Of a stretch of DNA of 64,000 nucleotides, positions 24,701-37,700 are shown piece after piece. The notes under the pieces were generated by a model. That model was not told the DNA's origin. It saw only the letters and a program-made list of their open reading frames with translations, and did not search any database. Each line of letters starts with the position of its first letter. Position 1 is the stretch's first letter. The translations under genes and the position numbers were made by a program. The DNA comes from Polyodon spathula (lineage: Eukaryota > Chordata > Actinopteri > Acipenseriformes > Polyodontidae), in assembly GCF_017654505.1 (NCBI RefSeq), contig NC_054535.1, forward strand, positions 85,593,285 through 85,657,284. Direction: 5' to 3'.

Positions 24701-25902
24701 CAAGCTTTGTATAGTACTGTACATTAACTGTTATTATTTAGCTATGTCTGTTCTCCATCAGTAATAGTGAAAATTCTGATTGATTATTTTTCGAGCCTTG
24801 CATAGTGTACCAGTCTAGCTAACAGCAATCTAAGATCCAAGTCATGTGGAAGAGTATACAAATGACTTTGCACAAGTTAAAATCTGTCAAACTGCAAACC
24901 GCTAAAATTCACTAAGCTTAAAACACCCATGAGCACTCACACTCTACACCTGTTGGTGTTGTTTAGCAGGAGTGATGGCAACATTGGCAAAGATTGGATG
25001 TAAACCCTGATTAGACTCCTTTCAGATCTTCAGAGGGTGACAAACAAGCTAATTGCTGCTCAAAGTGGAGTTAGGTATCATTTTTATATTTTGTATCTCT
25101 GTGATGATAATAAATGAGTTCACAGCCTACTATGTAATTCAAAGGCACTCTGTTGGGAAAATACATTATACATCATCTTGCTTTAAAGGTGAGCCTTTGA
25201 AGTCGTTTTACGAGCAAGAAACAAACAATAATCTCACTTCATGAAACTGAGAAAACAGACAGATCAAGACTGGAGGTAGGAACTCAAAAAGCTTTCATCT
25301 TATTCTGCAACTTTCCTTTTTTTGTTCTATTTATTCACTAGAATGCAACAAGCTTGTGGTAACATGTTCGCAATCAAGGCAATTATGTTAAGAGTTAAAT
25401 GCAGGAGCATTACAAAACAATCCCCATTATATTTTAGCCCTGGAACTGTATTTGACATAAATGAGGCTACAGGGGGATTCTGAAGTTCAACCCATAGTAT
25501 AAGCACTTATCCAGCTTGCAATTAAGTTACACATTAAAACTGAGGCTGCAACAGCGACAACACATATAAACATTTGCTCCCCGTAGCATTCAGATACTGA
25601 AATGGATGCAAAAAATGTAATTATTTTGGCAATCTAAATCAGAAGAAATGGAGCGGAGAGGCTTACAAGTACGGATTATCTACTGATTCCTAATATGTCA
25701 CTGTTGACTTCAATCTGCGGCTGACAGCAGAGAGATCCATTATTTTCTGATTGAAAACATTTACAGTAGGTCAGAATAAGTGACTCACACAGTTTGTGCA
25801 CTTTTTTAATGATGTAATACAGATGTGATTATATTAGGTGGCCAGATAGTATGTTAACAACAGCTGCCCAGGTAATGGTAACAGAAAATTACAATTACAA
25901 GC

Positions 25903-26316
25903 TGTGGCAGAGCAAAGCTCTGCCCTTTAAATTGGCAGGGATGGGGTTAATTTCCCCTGCCTGCCTGGGTTTATTATGTTCAGGTGGCTGGGGTTGATTA
26001 GTTGATTAGGTTGATTAACGATCAATCAGTGCCCAGCCACCTGACATAAAAGGAGGCCTCTGCTTCTCATTTAAAAAGAGGGAGCTGAGGAAGCAGGTTG
26101 GTGTTTGTGGTTTTTTGTATTTGTGAATCCAGTGAAGGCATTGCCCAGCCTGGAAACCTTAATTTTGCAAGTTTTGTTTTTGTATTGCTTTATTTGTGTT
26201 TAAATCCCTTTATTTTGCCCTTGTGCACGTTTATTTTGTGTTTATTTATAATAAAAGTATATTTGTTTGAACTGCAGTCTGTCTCTGGGCCTCTATCCAC
26301 TCGCCAGCCTGCCACA
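25903..26316 (+). mobile_element. Solo LTR (414 bp) with 5-bp target duplication CAAGC
   Basis: The element begins TGTGGCAGAGCAAAGCTC and ends CCAGCCTGCCACA. It is flanked on both sides by CAAGC (25898..25902 and 26317..26321). It has a TATA-like ACATAAAAGG near 26043 and AATAAAAG near 26250, in promoter-then-polyA order on the plus strand. No internal retroviral or retrotransposon coding sequence adjoins it, so it is a recombination product, a solo LTR. The superfamily is not determined; the 5-bp duplication is typical of Gypsy/Copia/ERV integration. Confidence 0.88.
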
Positions 26317-27368
26317 CAAGCATACAGAAAAATATTTTACAATCTATGTATTATTGTAGTTACTTTACATTAAATGCAATGAAAGGGTTTTACATTTATA
26401 ACTTTTTTTTTTAAAGAAACATATATTGAATAAAATATTAACATTACACATACATTAACATCTTAGGAGACATGTACAAAGATTTTTACTCCAGGCATCT
26501 TCCTAGTGTCAGTCTCATTGTTGGTTTTATGGAGTTCAAACAAGTAGCTTTTACAATTAATCTTTACAGTTCTGCTTCACTCATTATCAGAGACCATGAC
26601 ACTTTGAACTGCATCAATTTAATGATCTGCAGTTTAATATATTATGTTAATTTTGAAAGAAGTCAGTTCACAGCTACCAAATCCCTGGTGTTTAAGGGTG
26701 ACTGGATTGTCATGATAAAATACAAGCTTAGAAATACCTTTAACTTCAACAATAATGTAAAACAAGCCCAACTTTTACAGACCTGTTAATGAAAGGCTGG
26801 AGTGGCTTAACCTGTATTCAGTCACTAGTTCTTTGAGCAAGGGGCACATCCAGCATAATAACTTCAGGCTGTATTTTCCCTGAAGGGTTGTACTTATATT
26901 TAAGATAATAGCCTTTACTCATTAGTGTAAAAGCCTGTAAAGACAACACAATGGTACCATAAATCATAGCTGTTGTATAAAGCCAATTTCTACATAAGAG
27001 AGATGGAAAGCAAAACAAGTGTATAAACATATAATATATAACAAGTACTTCTTTGTGCAGTGGTACTTGACTACCAGATTCTGCCGAGCCAACACCCCTG
27101 AAAGTAACGTTTTCACAATTAATTAGCATTTTTTAATAACCATGCATAAATAATGCCTGAGGGGAAGACTCGCAGATGAAGACTCAGACGACGAAGACGT
27201 GGAGTTCCGTGGTTTCAGTCTGATTGATTACGCTTTCCTGTTGTTACACTACAATGCATATTTTACCTTAATGACAACTTTACCCCCCACGGGCGTTGAC
27301 TGGGCAGAATCCGGTAATAATTAACATGCCATGTGTTGGTGTTACTATACCTTCAGTTGCCTACTTTG

Positions 27369-27427
27369 TTTGATATTGACAATTTTCTACAACTTTTTAT
27401 TTGATATTGACAATTTTCTACAACTTG
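27369..27427 (+). repeat. Tandem duplication, period 31 bp
   Basis: The block TTTGATATTGACAATTTTCT plus ACAACTT is present twice in a row, offset by 31 bp, with no mismatch over the shared 27 bases. Confidence 0.85.
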
Positions 27428-28868
27428 GTAGGATTGATATACTTTATCTACAGAAATCTCAACACCCATTATTCAGCCAAGAGAATAATTAAATCTTGCA
27501 CAATTTTATGAGCCAAGAACAAGCGGTCTTATGTTCCAGTTTTTCCATCGCCTAATGTCAAGCGCTCTCATCCTTTTCAATGTTGTCAGCATTTTGTACT
27601 TAACGCAAAAAAAAGGACTCAGACCTTGACAGACAAAACAATTCTCACTGGAACAATCAAGGTTAGAGGAATAATCCCTACCCCATCAAAAACACACAGT
27701 TTGGTTCCCGGTAGTCTGACCCTGCAATGACTGCAGTTATTAAGAATGGAACCTCACAAAAGTGTATTATAAAAATGCATTTTAAATGCAGCCAATTGAT
27801 AGACCTGGCAAAAATAACTGGATCTTTCCTTGAAGGAAAAAAAAAAAAACTCACACTACTGTAATGATTTACAAGCCTAAATGTGGAAATAGCTGTCAGT
27901 TAATGTATAAACCATGTAAACTTTGTCTGGTTTCCATGAACCTTGATGTAAAAACAAGCCTGCATGCCCTATGCTGAAGCTCAGATGTTGAAACCTGCTG
28001 TATGACACACTCCCTCTCTGTTTCAGTCCAGCTAAGATTGTAATAAAACGTATGTCTCCTAAGGATCATAAGGAGACCATTATTTGTACCAATATCAAGT
28101 TCTGACAGAGAGCATTTGTGGTTTTCTACACATTTATAAGTATTCTTTTGTTAAAACTGTGGTATTGTCTAAATTCAAACACCTGTTTTACATTTTGCTT
28201 ATAGGATATTACATTCGGCAAATCACATCAAAACTACAGGTTTACAACAGGTCAGTAGAAGAAAAGTGTGGTTTCTTACCCTTAGTCAATATATTTGATA
28301 ATTGAAAAAATACTGTACCTCAAACTCAATTACAGTAAATTGCTATTCCCCTGGTAGAGGCAGAATTGGAATCTTTTTTTTTTTGCAACCTCTATTTTTG
28401 CTGAACACATCTGCTTGAGATCAAATAGTCACTGTTCTTGACATTTTTAAATGCACAAAACAAAATTAGCTAATGACAAGAAATTATATTTAAAAAAAAA
28501 TACAGGAGTAAGATTGAATCTTGTTTTACAGTTCAACTGCAGTTATCTGCAAAATGAGTAGTTGGAATAGCGCAGCAGTCACCTCTCTCCTTTGCTATTT
28601 ATTCATTGTGCCCAGTTAAACAAGTCACCTTTTGTAAGTAACTAGGGGTGTTGTGTGACGCACTATCATTATGGATTCTGAAACTGAACAGTGAGATTAG
28701 GTCAAAAATATGTATTGGCTGGTTTCACAGATCCTAATTAGCTCTACTCTTTGACTACTGTAACAGAGTGAGGTTACATATGTGGGTAGTCACTGAATAA
28801 CACTGAGGCAGACACAGATCACTGGGTGTTGACATGGCACACAGGCGCAGATTTAATAACACAAGTGC

Positions 28869-28904
28869 TGACACTAGGGTACCAGCAATGGTAGCCCTAG
28901 TGTC
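28869..28904. repeat. Perfect-stem hairpin
   Basis: TGACACTAGGG is followed after a 14-nt interior by its exact complement CCCTAGTGTCA. The interior has a further TACC/GGTA pairing. It lies in an unidentified, possibly repeat-derived block. No function is inferred. Confidence 0.6.
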
Positions 28905-31900
28905 ACATTTAATAAAGAAAAGAAAGCAAAAATAAACAAAGCTAAAATTAAAAATCTATAAAGTTGTCCATGAACCTAAATTAGGCAAGATTTACAAAAG
29001 ACATTTGCCTAAACAGCTACTTGGACAAGCTGGAGGGGCACATCTTATACTTACTCAGAATCTGTACTTAAATGCAGGTTGGCAATTTGTCAGAAGCAAC
29101 ATATTCCCAAATAGGGGAATATACATCCAGTCACTATAGGGTCATTCTAGCTCAGGTGGACCAAATTCTCAGGAGGTGGTAGTTCTTCTTGTTGTGGTTA
29201 TAATGGAGAAAGGGATTCGAGAGTGCATGTGTTATGAATGCAAAAGAACAGATGTGTAACTCAAGGTGATAAAAACACCTGTTTTAATGGACTTTGACCC
29301 AATGTTTCTCCACGTGAGGATTGACTAAAATTAGTGCAGTTTTAAAGCTTGTATAATTAAAAAAAAATTGGCACAAGTCACTGCAATTCAATGCAGTTCA
29401 CCCATATGCCAATGAGTAGAGTGCAAATAACTGACGGACAGAAAGACTGTCAGACAAAAGGTGAAACAGAGACAGTGATCGGGCCAATTTCTGTTATCTG
29501 TTTTCACAGATGCACAACATTTGGGAGGGTTTTGATTCTAGACAGACTTTTAAACTTCGGATTTGAGTTTCCTAAAATAAACGTCTGTCTGTTACCAGCC
29601 AGTTGAACTCTATTGAACTCTACTGCTTTCTGAAGCTCTCTGGAGAACAGAAACAGAATCTTGCTGGAATGGTTGCATTTCAAATCAATAAACATAAAAC
29701 ATTTTTTTTTTTATGATGCAGTTTGTTTCCTTCAGTTTTGCTGAAGTAGTGACTCTCATGCCTTGTAACCTCATAGCTAGCTACCTTGCAAGTTTTTCTG
29801 TGTACTTCATGAAGATCATTAATGCCATTGATTAGATTCTGTAGCTTCAGGGAACTCACTGGCTATAGTCCCATACAGTCCCATTTTTATATTAAGCTGG
29901 GTTGCTTTTGTTGTTGTTGTTTGTTTTTTATGAGTTTATTCATTTAAATCAATTGAAGAACTTGTCTTTGTGACTTGTACAGACTGCTGAATATGCCTTT
30001 TTTAAGTATTACACACCTTAAACACTGGTATTATATTCAGATTTATTTCATTTTTCTTCAAATTACCAGCTTATATCTGATGCATTTATTAAACTGGCAT
30101 CTACTGAACATAGACAGGCAGATGAATTTGCAGCCTCAAATAGCTGGAAAGCATTAGAAATGAACCACTTTAATTTCTGCTGACATTTTTTGTCATAAAA
30201 TGTATTTGCTACTGACTGACACTACTTTTAACTTGGATGTGTTTTATTATTTTGTCAATTTTATTAAAATAGTTTGTGTGGGTTTTTGCTTCTTCACACA
30301 TAGTATATGTGAAGATACATTTTGCATTCGTTTTTTTAATAGAAAGATATTATTTCAATGCCAGCATACTTGAAATATCTCAAACTGAAGAATGTACATT
30401 TCTTTTGAATCACAAAACACTGCCTACAAGAAAAATAGCAGTGCAATGTTGAGAATATTTTAAAGGGTGGTTTGAAATGCACATGAACACAAACATGTCA
30501 CTCCACCTCTCTTTCAATTAACTGCCAATACTGTCAGAAAAACAGATTTTAGTTTCAGTGCATTACAAGAAAAACACTGGTGAAGGAAAAAGCTGCAGTA
30601 GGAAATTGTTGAAAAAGTCACTATTAATTCAGAATTAGATTTTAAAAAAACTGGCCCTTTTTATTATTAAATTAGCTTTTCACATAGACAAGGCAGTAAT
30701 ACTGTTGCAAAGGCAAATGGTTCTCTGAATATTTTCATCACTTTAGGCTTCTCATTTATTTATTTTCTTATTACTGTGCTGAAGCATATCCAATCTTAAA
30801 AACTTTATAATGGATTAACATGCAGAACGTATTTCAACTCAGTCCTCAATCTAAGTAGCAATCATTAGCAACTTGTTTATTAGCAACTTCTTCATAAATA
30901 TGCATTAGGTATAGCTAATGTACTAGGTGTACTAGTTTAGGTGTAGTAACACTGCCACCAGCTGTACAGTTGCACAATTACAATAGCAAGCAATGTCCTT
31001 TTTACCAACACATGCACACCAGTGTTGGTTCTCAGCAGGGAATATATCAGCAGGCCTAAATTAAGTACTTTTGTTAGTAGGTAAATTAAATGTGCCTATG
31101 GGAAAAAAAAAGTTTTCTATGTAATTGGCCAGACCATGCTAGAGACAACATAAATGCCCTAATAACCACACTGAAACACAGCATGCAAAATACAAGCTAC
31201 AATCATGGTTCACTAAAATGTGCATTGGGCTGCATGATAACCTTTCACAGATTACCTTAAAAACTGATTTGCATTTTTCATTGAATGCAATAGTTTTGTA
31301 AAAAAAAAAAAAAAAATGGAAGGGGGGGAAATAGCTAAAGTAACAAAGTAACACCTAACATTATTTTTTAGTTAGTTCTGAAGATTAAATTTCTGAAATT
31401 ATATTTGCTTCTATTGCCCAACCATTAAGCAAATAAATCTACCCTTACTCCAAAAACACAACCCAATCCCTTCCCAGAACTGCCATTCACTGCACCTCTT
31501 TCACAACAGTGTTAACCACCAACACCAGCATTACCCAGCTACTCACTCATCCCACTGTAAAACAGTCTTGCACATGTTGCACCTACTATAATGACGAAGG
31601 TCCTAATCTGAAGCATGAGTAGTGTATGAAATCCTGATCTTTGGATGAGCTGTAATCGAGATCCTACCTACTTTACAAATGCTAAAAATCATACACCATT
31701 TTCTTGACACCTATGCCCTTGCCAGTTTCCTTAAAAAAAACTTGGGCCATGGTTTATTTGGCAAACAACTCAATAAGCAACCAATGGAACATTTATAGAG
31801 CTACAAAGCTATAAAGATAACGTTTTCTGTTTCAAGCTTATTTAAAACTGTTGTTGACTGAAGTCCATCCTGCTAATGCTGACACAACCTAGCCTTAAAG

Positions 31901-32365
31901 TTCCCTTTCAATTTGAAGATGACCATTACCCAATACTTTTGGGATATGCCTGCCACAGGTCAGGAATTTATTGAGCATTTTCTGTGAGACATGCCGAAAC
32001 GTCCCTCTGGGGAGTGAGGTCCTTGGTCCTGCCTCCCGAGGGAACAGCCACTGAACGAAGCTCACTTCCTCTTTTGCTTCTCACATCAGGTAAGTAAGGT
32101 AGGTATAAAAATCTTTCCAGTTCCTGTAATTGAGTCTGTGTGAAACAGCTCTCACTCGAGTTGTTCTGGAATTCTCCTGCAATATTTACATCAGAAACTC
32201 AACATGAGCTAAAACGCTGCTCAACTGCACTTTGTTTGAAATATTTTTGTTTTTGTTTTCAACGGCCTGCATTGCTTGCCAATTGTAGTTTGCTTTCTAA
32301 CTCTGCAGCATCTGCTGTTGTGTGTGTTTTGCATTTGTTATTGCAGCTAAAAAAAAAAAAGAGAG

Positions 32366-33230
32366 ATGTGTTATTTCAGCCTCCCACATGCGCAAAGGTG
32401 TAACGATGGGGGGGTGATCCACAGCTGTGAGGTGACGACAGACACATCCAACTCAGGCTGGGATGCAGTCTGGGCAGCCAGAGGAGTTTGCAGGTCCTGG
32501 ATGGGCCGCTACACATCCCTGCATATAAATGCGCTGGAGCTGCGAGCAGTTCACCATGCTCTCCAGCATTTTCTTCCCGTGCTCCAAGGGAGACATGTCC
32601 TTGTCCGGATGGACAACATGTCCCCGGGGTTGCATCACATAGCCTTCCAGCTACTAACCTAGGCACAATGGAACCTGTTAACCCTCCAGGCTGTTCACCT
32701 TCGTGGAGTGGTGAATTGAGCGGCGGACCTCCTCTCAAGGGAGAGTCCTCACCCATTAGAATGGTGACTCCACCCTCAAGTGGTACAGAGCATATGGGAA
32801 CACTTCGGGAAGGCCAGGATCAATCTGTGTGCCACAGCAGAGACGACTCACTGCCCCCTATGGTTCTCCCTCCATCACTGCGGCGGTCCACTAGGCATCA
32901 ACGCCCTAGCCCATGAGTGACCAAGGACATTACATATTCCCACCAATACCGTTGCTCTCGGCCTTCTTAGAGAAGGTCCAGAGAGAGAAGGCAACAGTTC
33001 TCCTGGTGGCCCCCAGCTGGCCCAGGAGAATCTGGTTTTCGAACCTTTGCCAGTTACTGCAAGGCCAGCCCTGGGAGATCCCGCTACACCTGGATCTCCT
33101 CAGTCTGGCGAGAGGCACTCTCTGGCACTTAGATCCAGGCAGACTCCAACTATGGGTCTGTCCGCCTTAGTTCTCTCAGACGCAGTCGTTAGTACACTGC
33201 AGAAAAATAGGGCCTCTTCCACAAGGTAGT
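32366..33230 (+). pseudogene. DIRS pol fragment: RNase H and downstream region
   Basis: 32400..32640 reads as RNase H: TDTSNSGWDAVWAARG carries the first acidic residue, INALELRAVHHALQHFLPVL the Glu, and VLVRMDN the next Asp. The sequence then shifts frame. Around 32890..33150 it reads GINALAHE-like, then FPPIPLLSAFLEKVQREKAT, VLLVAPSWPRRIWF and DLLSLARGTLWHL, which is the conserved tail of DIRS pol proteins. Frameshifts and stops show it is inactive. Confidence 0.75.
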
Positions 33231-33322
33231 TGTACGTGTACAAATGGAGGTATTTTTAGGATTGGTCTGACCAGGACTCATGTCTTTCCCAATTTCCCGG
33301 TGACCTGTTTTCTCAAGGGTGT

Positions 33323-33982
33323 TTGGCAGTTACGTACTCCAAGTGGAGTCTAGATGTGGTTTTGGAGGCTCTCACTGAGGCCCCATTTGAGCCTATGCAT
33401 TCCATAAAGTTGAAGTATCTCTCTATGAAGTCAGCCTTCTTGTTAGCCATCACCTCAGCTAACAGGGTCAGTGAGCTACAAGCTCTGTCGGTGCACAGTT
33501 CCTGTATTCGTGTTTGGGACGATGGAAGCAGGGTGTCTGTACGAATGAACCCACCTTTCTTCCCTCTGATGGTCACGGTTTTCCACTTAAATCAGTCAGT
33601 GGAATTAAAGGCTTTCCACCAACCCCCACCCCAATTTTCCTCGGAGGAGGACTGTAGATTAAACTCCCTCTGCCCGGTTCGGGCATTGAGAAGCTATGCT
33701 AGCAGAACGATAGCTCTGCCTCAGTCTGACCAGCTCTTCATCTGTTATGGTGTAAGGACCCTGGGTCAGGCCCTCTCAAAGCAGCGGTGGTCTCACACAG
33801 TTTCGACTGCGTATACTAATGCCGGCCTACCCCCACTTGGGCCGGTGGCGGTGCACTCTACCCGAGGAGTGGCTATGTCATGGTCCCTCTTTAGAGGAAC
33901 CTCATTGGCCGATATATGTACTGCGGCTAGCTGGGCTGCTCCGCATACTTTTATATCAGGTTCTAGCAACTTAATTTGGTAG
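33323..33982 (+). pseudogene. DIRS tyrosine recombinase, C-terminal part, catalytic Tyr lost
   Basis: A 219-codon frame carries the first catalytic Arg in ITSANRVSELQALSVHSS, the CPVRALRSYASRT segment and the H-x-x-R box HSTRG in AVHSTRGVAMSWSLFRG. The related frames in the other copies end TFxRFYxxN, whose Tyr is the nucleophile. Here the frame reads TFISGSSNLIW and stops, so the Tyr is lost through a small indel near 33955. The protein would be inactive. Confidence 0.8.
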
Positions 33983-34082
33983 ATCTCTCTATGCCTTCTT
34001 TAGGCACAAGGGTCCTGAGGTTGCACGCTCGCACCACAAGCACTAGTTTTTGCGGCTTCGGTATACTTTTTCCAAAATATTG

Positions 34083-34162
34083 GTTGGTGGTCGTTTTCGA
34101 ATTGAAAGGGAACGTTAGGTTACGGATTTAACAGTGGTTCCCTAAAAGAGAAGACGACCACC
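34083..34162. repeat. Imperfect palindrome, DIRS internal complementary region
   Basis: GGTGGTCGTTTTCGAATTGA and GGGAACG on the left pair imperfectly with GGTTCCCTAAAAGAGAAGAC and GACCACC on the right. The arms share sequence with the terminal repeats of the same element. DIRS elements are known to carry an internal complementary region used to circularise the cDNA. Confidence 0.6.
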
Positions 34163-34593
34163 AAATCTTGCAAGGTCGCATCGGTCAATTTCGTGGGTTC
34201 GATACAAAACAGGAAGTGAGCTCCGTGGAGTGACTGTTTGTTCCCTCGGGAGGTGGGACTGAGGACATCACTCCCCAGAGGGGTCTATCGGAAACTCTGA
34301 CATAAAATGCTCGGAAATACCTGACCTGTGCAGGCATATCCCAAAAGTATTGGTTGGTGGTCATCTTCTCTTTCAGGGAACCAGGGTTACAGCCGTAACC
34401 TAACGTTATGAAGAAGCTCTAGAAGGAGATATAAATGACTCTTAATGAACACATGTTCCTAGTGTGGATCACTGTGCCTTCAAAACCGTGCACATTTACT
34501 TTGTATACTTAAATTCTAGCATAAGTTTATGGAAACCACACAGGATATACCTAAAAATGTAAATTCTAAATGGTCTCACTGGTAGATGTTTAC

Positions 34594-34704
34594 CTCTGAA
34601 TCTTCACTGCCGACCCCAAGCTCTAAAACAGCACGGGGTGACTTCATTTTGGCTTGTGTGGATTGTGCCATTTGTAGGCTAAGCTGCCATCCAGCGCTCT
34701 CGAG
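34594..34704 (-). CDS. COMMD10: COMMD10 coding exon 5 (start of COMM domain)
   Basis: These 37 codons run from [15 protein letters not shown] to [12 protein letters not shown]. The acceptor is TTTTAAG and the donor GAG|GTAAAC. The exon is phase 0 at both ends. Confidence 0.92.
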
Positions 34705-37700
34705 CTTAAAACAAAAGAAACAGTGCTAAACAGAACAAAGAATGTATATATTCATAAAAGAAAAACATTTTAATTGAATGTCCTTAAATAATAATACTTC
34801 CCCTGCCATGCTGTAAATCTAAAATAAGAACGATTGCTGTTAAAAAAGACGAAAAACTAGTCATCTTAAACTGCATGTACTGTCTACAGAACAATACAGA
34901 GCATTGAATATGAAAAGAATAAAAAACACCACCAGCATAGAGAAATCCCATTAAAATGTACCATCAAACATTTCACCATGACCGCCCCCCCAAACACACA
35001 CACAAACGAGTCTCAGTATAAACAGCTGACAAAACCTTAGCAGCTGACAATGTTCAAAAGCAAATCCCAATCCTCAAAACATTTCATTCTATCTAATTAA
35101 AACCTTGAAAACATCCACCTCCTCAGCCCTTTGTTCTCTTTCTGCCTTTCCCTTATTTGTTCTTCCTCTGCTTTTTAATCAAACAATTTTTCTCATCCTT
35201 TTTTATCCCAGCAACTGTAATACAACTTGCTGTGAACATCCTTTAGCAGAGGTTGTTGGTAGTATCAGAATGGGGCTATATGGAGGGATCGGGCTGTCCT
35301 GTGTGTATTTCACTTTGTCATGATACAGGTAAATGTTATTTTTTACAGCTGTGGTGTTGTCCCCGTTCCCCCCAAGAGCCCCCCTCAATAACATCCCACC
35401 CTGTCAGTTGGACCCATGGCTTTATTGCCCAATGAAACAATCTGTATTTACATAGCTGACAGCATAGCTGAACACAGCAGGCTTTCAGAAGATTAAAATG
35501 CACATTTTCATCAACTTATTACTGTTTTTTTTTTAACTACAGAACTATAGAAGGTGATGGTTTGGATAGACAGTAATTAATGAAGCCAGGGTAATGAGTA
35601 AGGACTTTTCTATTAGACACATAATGGCCCATGGGTACACTACCTAATTTATAATCCCACAGCCTGGCTGAACACTTAAAAATGACTGCTGCACTGTCGA
35701 GAGGTCTTTTTTTTGTTTTACTAAATTAACTGTATAAATACTAGTATAAAAAATAAATCCATAATATTATGTGCTTTAAATACATTTTGCATACCGCTGC
35801 TATTATAATATTAGCTATTCTATTGCACATTGTACTATTATAACACATTTGCATTTAATATAATTTTATTATTACCTTCTTTGGCACAAACACACTCTGT
35901 CTGAATTTCTCAATAGTTTCTTGGCCAGTAGTGGCCCATGCCTGGGCAAAGGCCTCTGCTTTCTCAGGGTTAAGGTGAACATTTTCTAACTGTTGCTGGA
36001 GAGAAGCTGGCTTTACATTGTGGTAGATGGCCTGCAGAGATAAAAAGATACATCAAATACCTTAAAATACTGCGATGGTTTATCCTACTACAGCACACCG
36101 GTGAACCAGGACGAAGCAAATCCAGGCACAACAGTTGTGTATAGCTTGCTCATTACAACTTCTTGAAATGGGTTTGAATAGTACAGTAGGTTATTGACAA
36201 ATTAGGAGAATCAAAGCATCACCTTTAATATATAGGGCTGATTACAAAGCCAGTTGCCTGCTTTGCGCTGCTGCAGTGGGAAAAAAATGTACCCCAGAGC
36301 CTGAAACTTGGCAGGAGGCGGTACCACTTCAAAAGATGGGCCACACACTTCTAGGATTACCACCGTGGTCATAAAGGTTGTTGTTGTAGCTAATATGTAT
36401 TAGTGGTGCTGAGTGAACTGATTAATATGAGACCCTTTTGTGTCAATCAGGGTTCCTTCATGAAGTAGTTGTCTACTGTTTGACAGTGTTGTGGTAAGAG
36501 TAGGAGGCGTGGGAATACCGAGTATGAAGCCAAGCTCTCTAAGCGTTAGGCATTCATCATCTTCACATCAAAAAGTCACATGACCATAATATGGCCGGCA
36601 TCTTCACAGGTCAATGTGAAGAGCCGTGTTGGGTTGTGTAACAGGGAGGGATCTGTGCTGACTCTGCTGGCATGTTCACGGGCTGCAGGAAGAGGGCGGC
36701 AGTCGCCCAACAGCCGCCTGTGAGTCATGGAGCAGTGCAGCACCTTTTATTTGTAGTTTTATTACTGTTTTATTTTCCCTTGTTCTTTTCGCCTTCTGTT
36801 TTCATTATTATTTCTTTGAGCACCTGCGAGTGCCTTTGCGGTTCGTGTACCAACTGTGGTATTTCCGTGGTGCTGTCTATCATCGTTGATAGGCAGCCCA
36901 CGGTCAACAGTGCCCTCTGCCGGAGAGAAAAAAAAGAACCGGTCTAAAATAAAACTGGGCACCTGTGTGGTGTTTCCCAAATACACCTGTCTGTCTCCTG
37001 GTCAGTGAATTACCCACACCCCTTCCACAGGTTGTTAAAGCAAACTTTCCAGAACACTGAAAATATGAAGTCACAGTCTAAAGTGGTTTATGAGATATTA
37101 GCAGTTGAAACCGCAGTGGCTGCTGCTTAGTAAAACCAGTACTTTAAATCTGTCTGTTGATGGAACCATGCTTGAGTTCAGATCTAAGATGAAAAATTTG
37201 GGTGTGATTTTCAATCCTGGGTTAACTTTTGAATCGCATGTGCTGAGTACTGTCAAGGTTTCTTTTTTTCACCTCAGAAATATTGTCAGACTTCGTGCCA
37301 TGCTTTCTCTACCTGCAGCTGAAAAACTGGTTCATGCTTTTGTTTTCTCCAGGATCGATTACTGTAATGCCTTGCTCGCTGGGGTGTCTAATAGCATCCT
37401 CACTAAAATTTGATTTGTTCAAAATTCTGCAACCTCCTGTCTTGGAGGCCTTGCACTGGCTGCCTATCAGGTTTAGAATTGATTTTAAAATTTTAATGCT
37501 GACATATACAGCTCTTCATGGGCTAGCTCCGACCTATCTGTCAGATCTCTGTTATTTTTTTACACTCCCACTCGCAACCTCCGCTCTGCTGATCTCAGAC
37601 TGCTGTGTGTCCTTTGAGTGTTTTTAAAGTTAATATAAAGACTTACTTTTTTAGAAAGGTGTTTTTCTGATTGTTCTGATTGTTTTATTTCCTTGTGTTT

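Larger units (their letters stand above)
20568..25897. other. Long AT-rich intron-like stretch
   Basis: No exon or transposon protein is recognised. It contains the second copy of the short interspersed repeat (20818..20922) and a small perfect hairpin (21680..21700). Confidence 0.4.
26322..31895. other. AT-rich intron-like stretch
   Basis: No exon is recognised. It contains a 31-bp tandem duplication (27369..27427), a hairpin (28869..28904) and homopolymer runs. Some sequence at 28760..29250 could be degenerate repeat, but I cannot identify it. Confidence 0.4.
31899..34400 (+). mobile_element. DIRS-type retrotransposon with inverted terminal repeats, internally deleted (copy 2)
   Basis: The ends are inverted copies of about 180 bp. 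The left (31899..32086) reads AAAGTTCCCTTTCAATTTG, then CCAATACTTTTGGGATATGC and CTCTGGGGAGTGA. The reverse complement of the right (about 34200..34400) reads the same blocks in the same order. Between them are RNase H (32400..32662), a following pol segment (32913..33170) and a tyrosine recombinase (33323..33982). Gag and the reverse transcriptase domain are absent, so the deletion junction lies near 32345..32400. An internal palindromic region precedes the right repeat (34083..34162). This is the classical DIRS architecture. Confidence 0.85.

Noticed and set aside
32376..32756. Minus-strand frame of 126 codons
   Set aside because: It is the antisense shadow of the DIRS RNase H region, which is coherent on the plus strand.
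1..34593. Missing last exon of COMMD10
   Set aside because: I looked on the minus strand for a frame resembling the expected C-terminal 35 residues and saw none. It is probably left of the window, but my scan by eye could have missed a diverged short exon.
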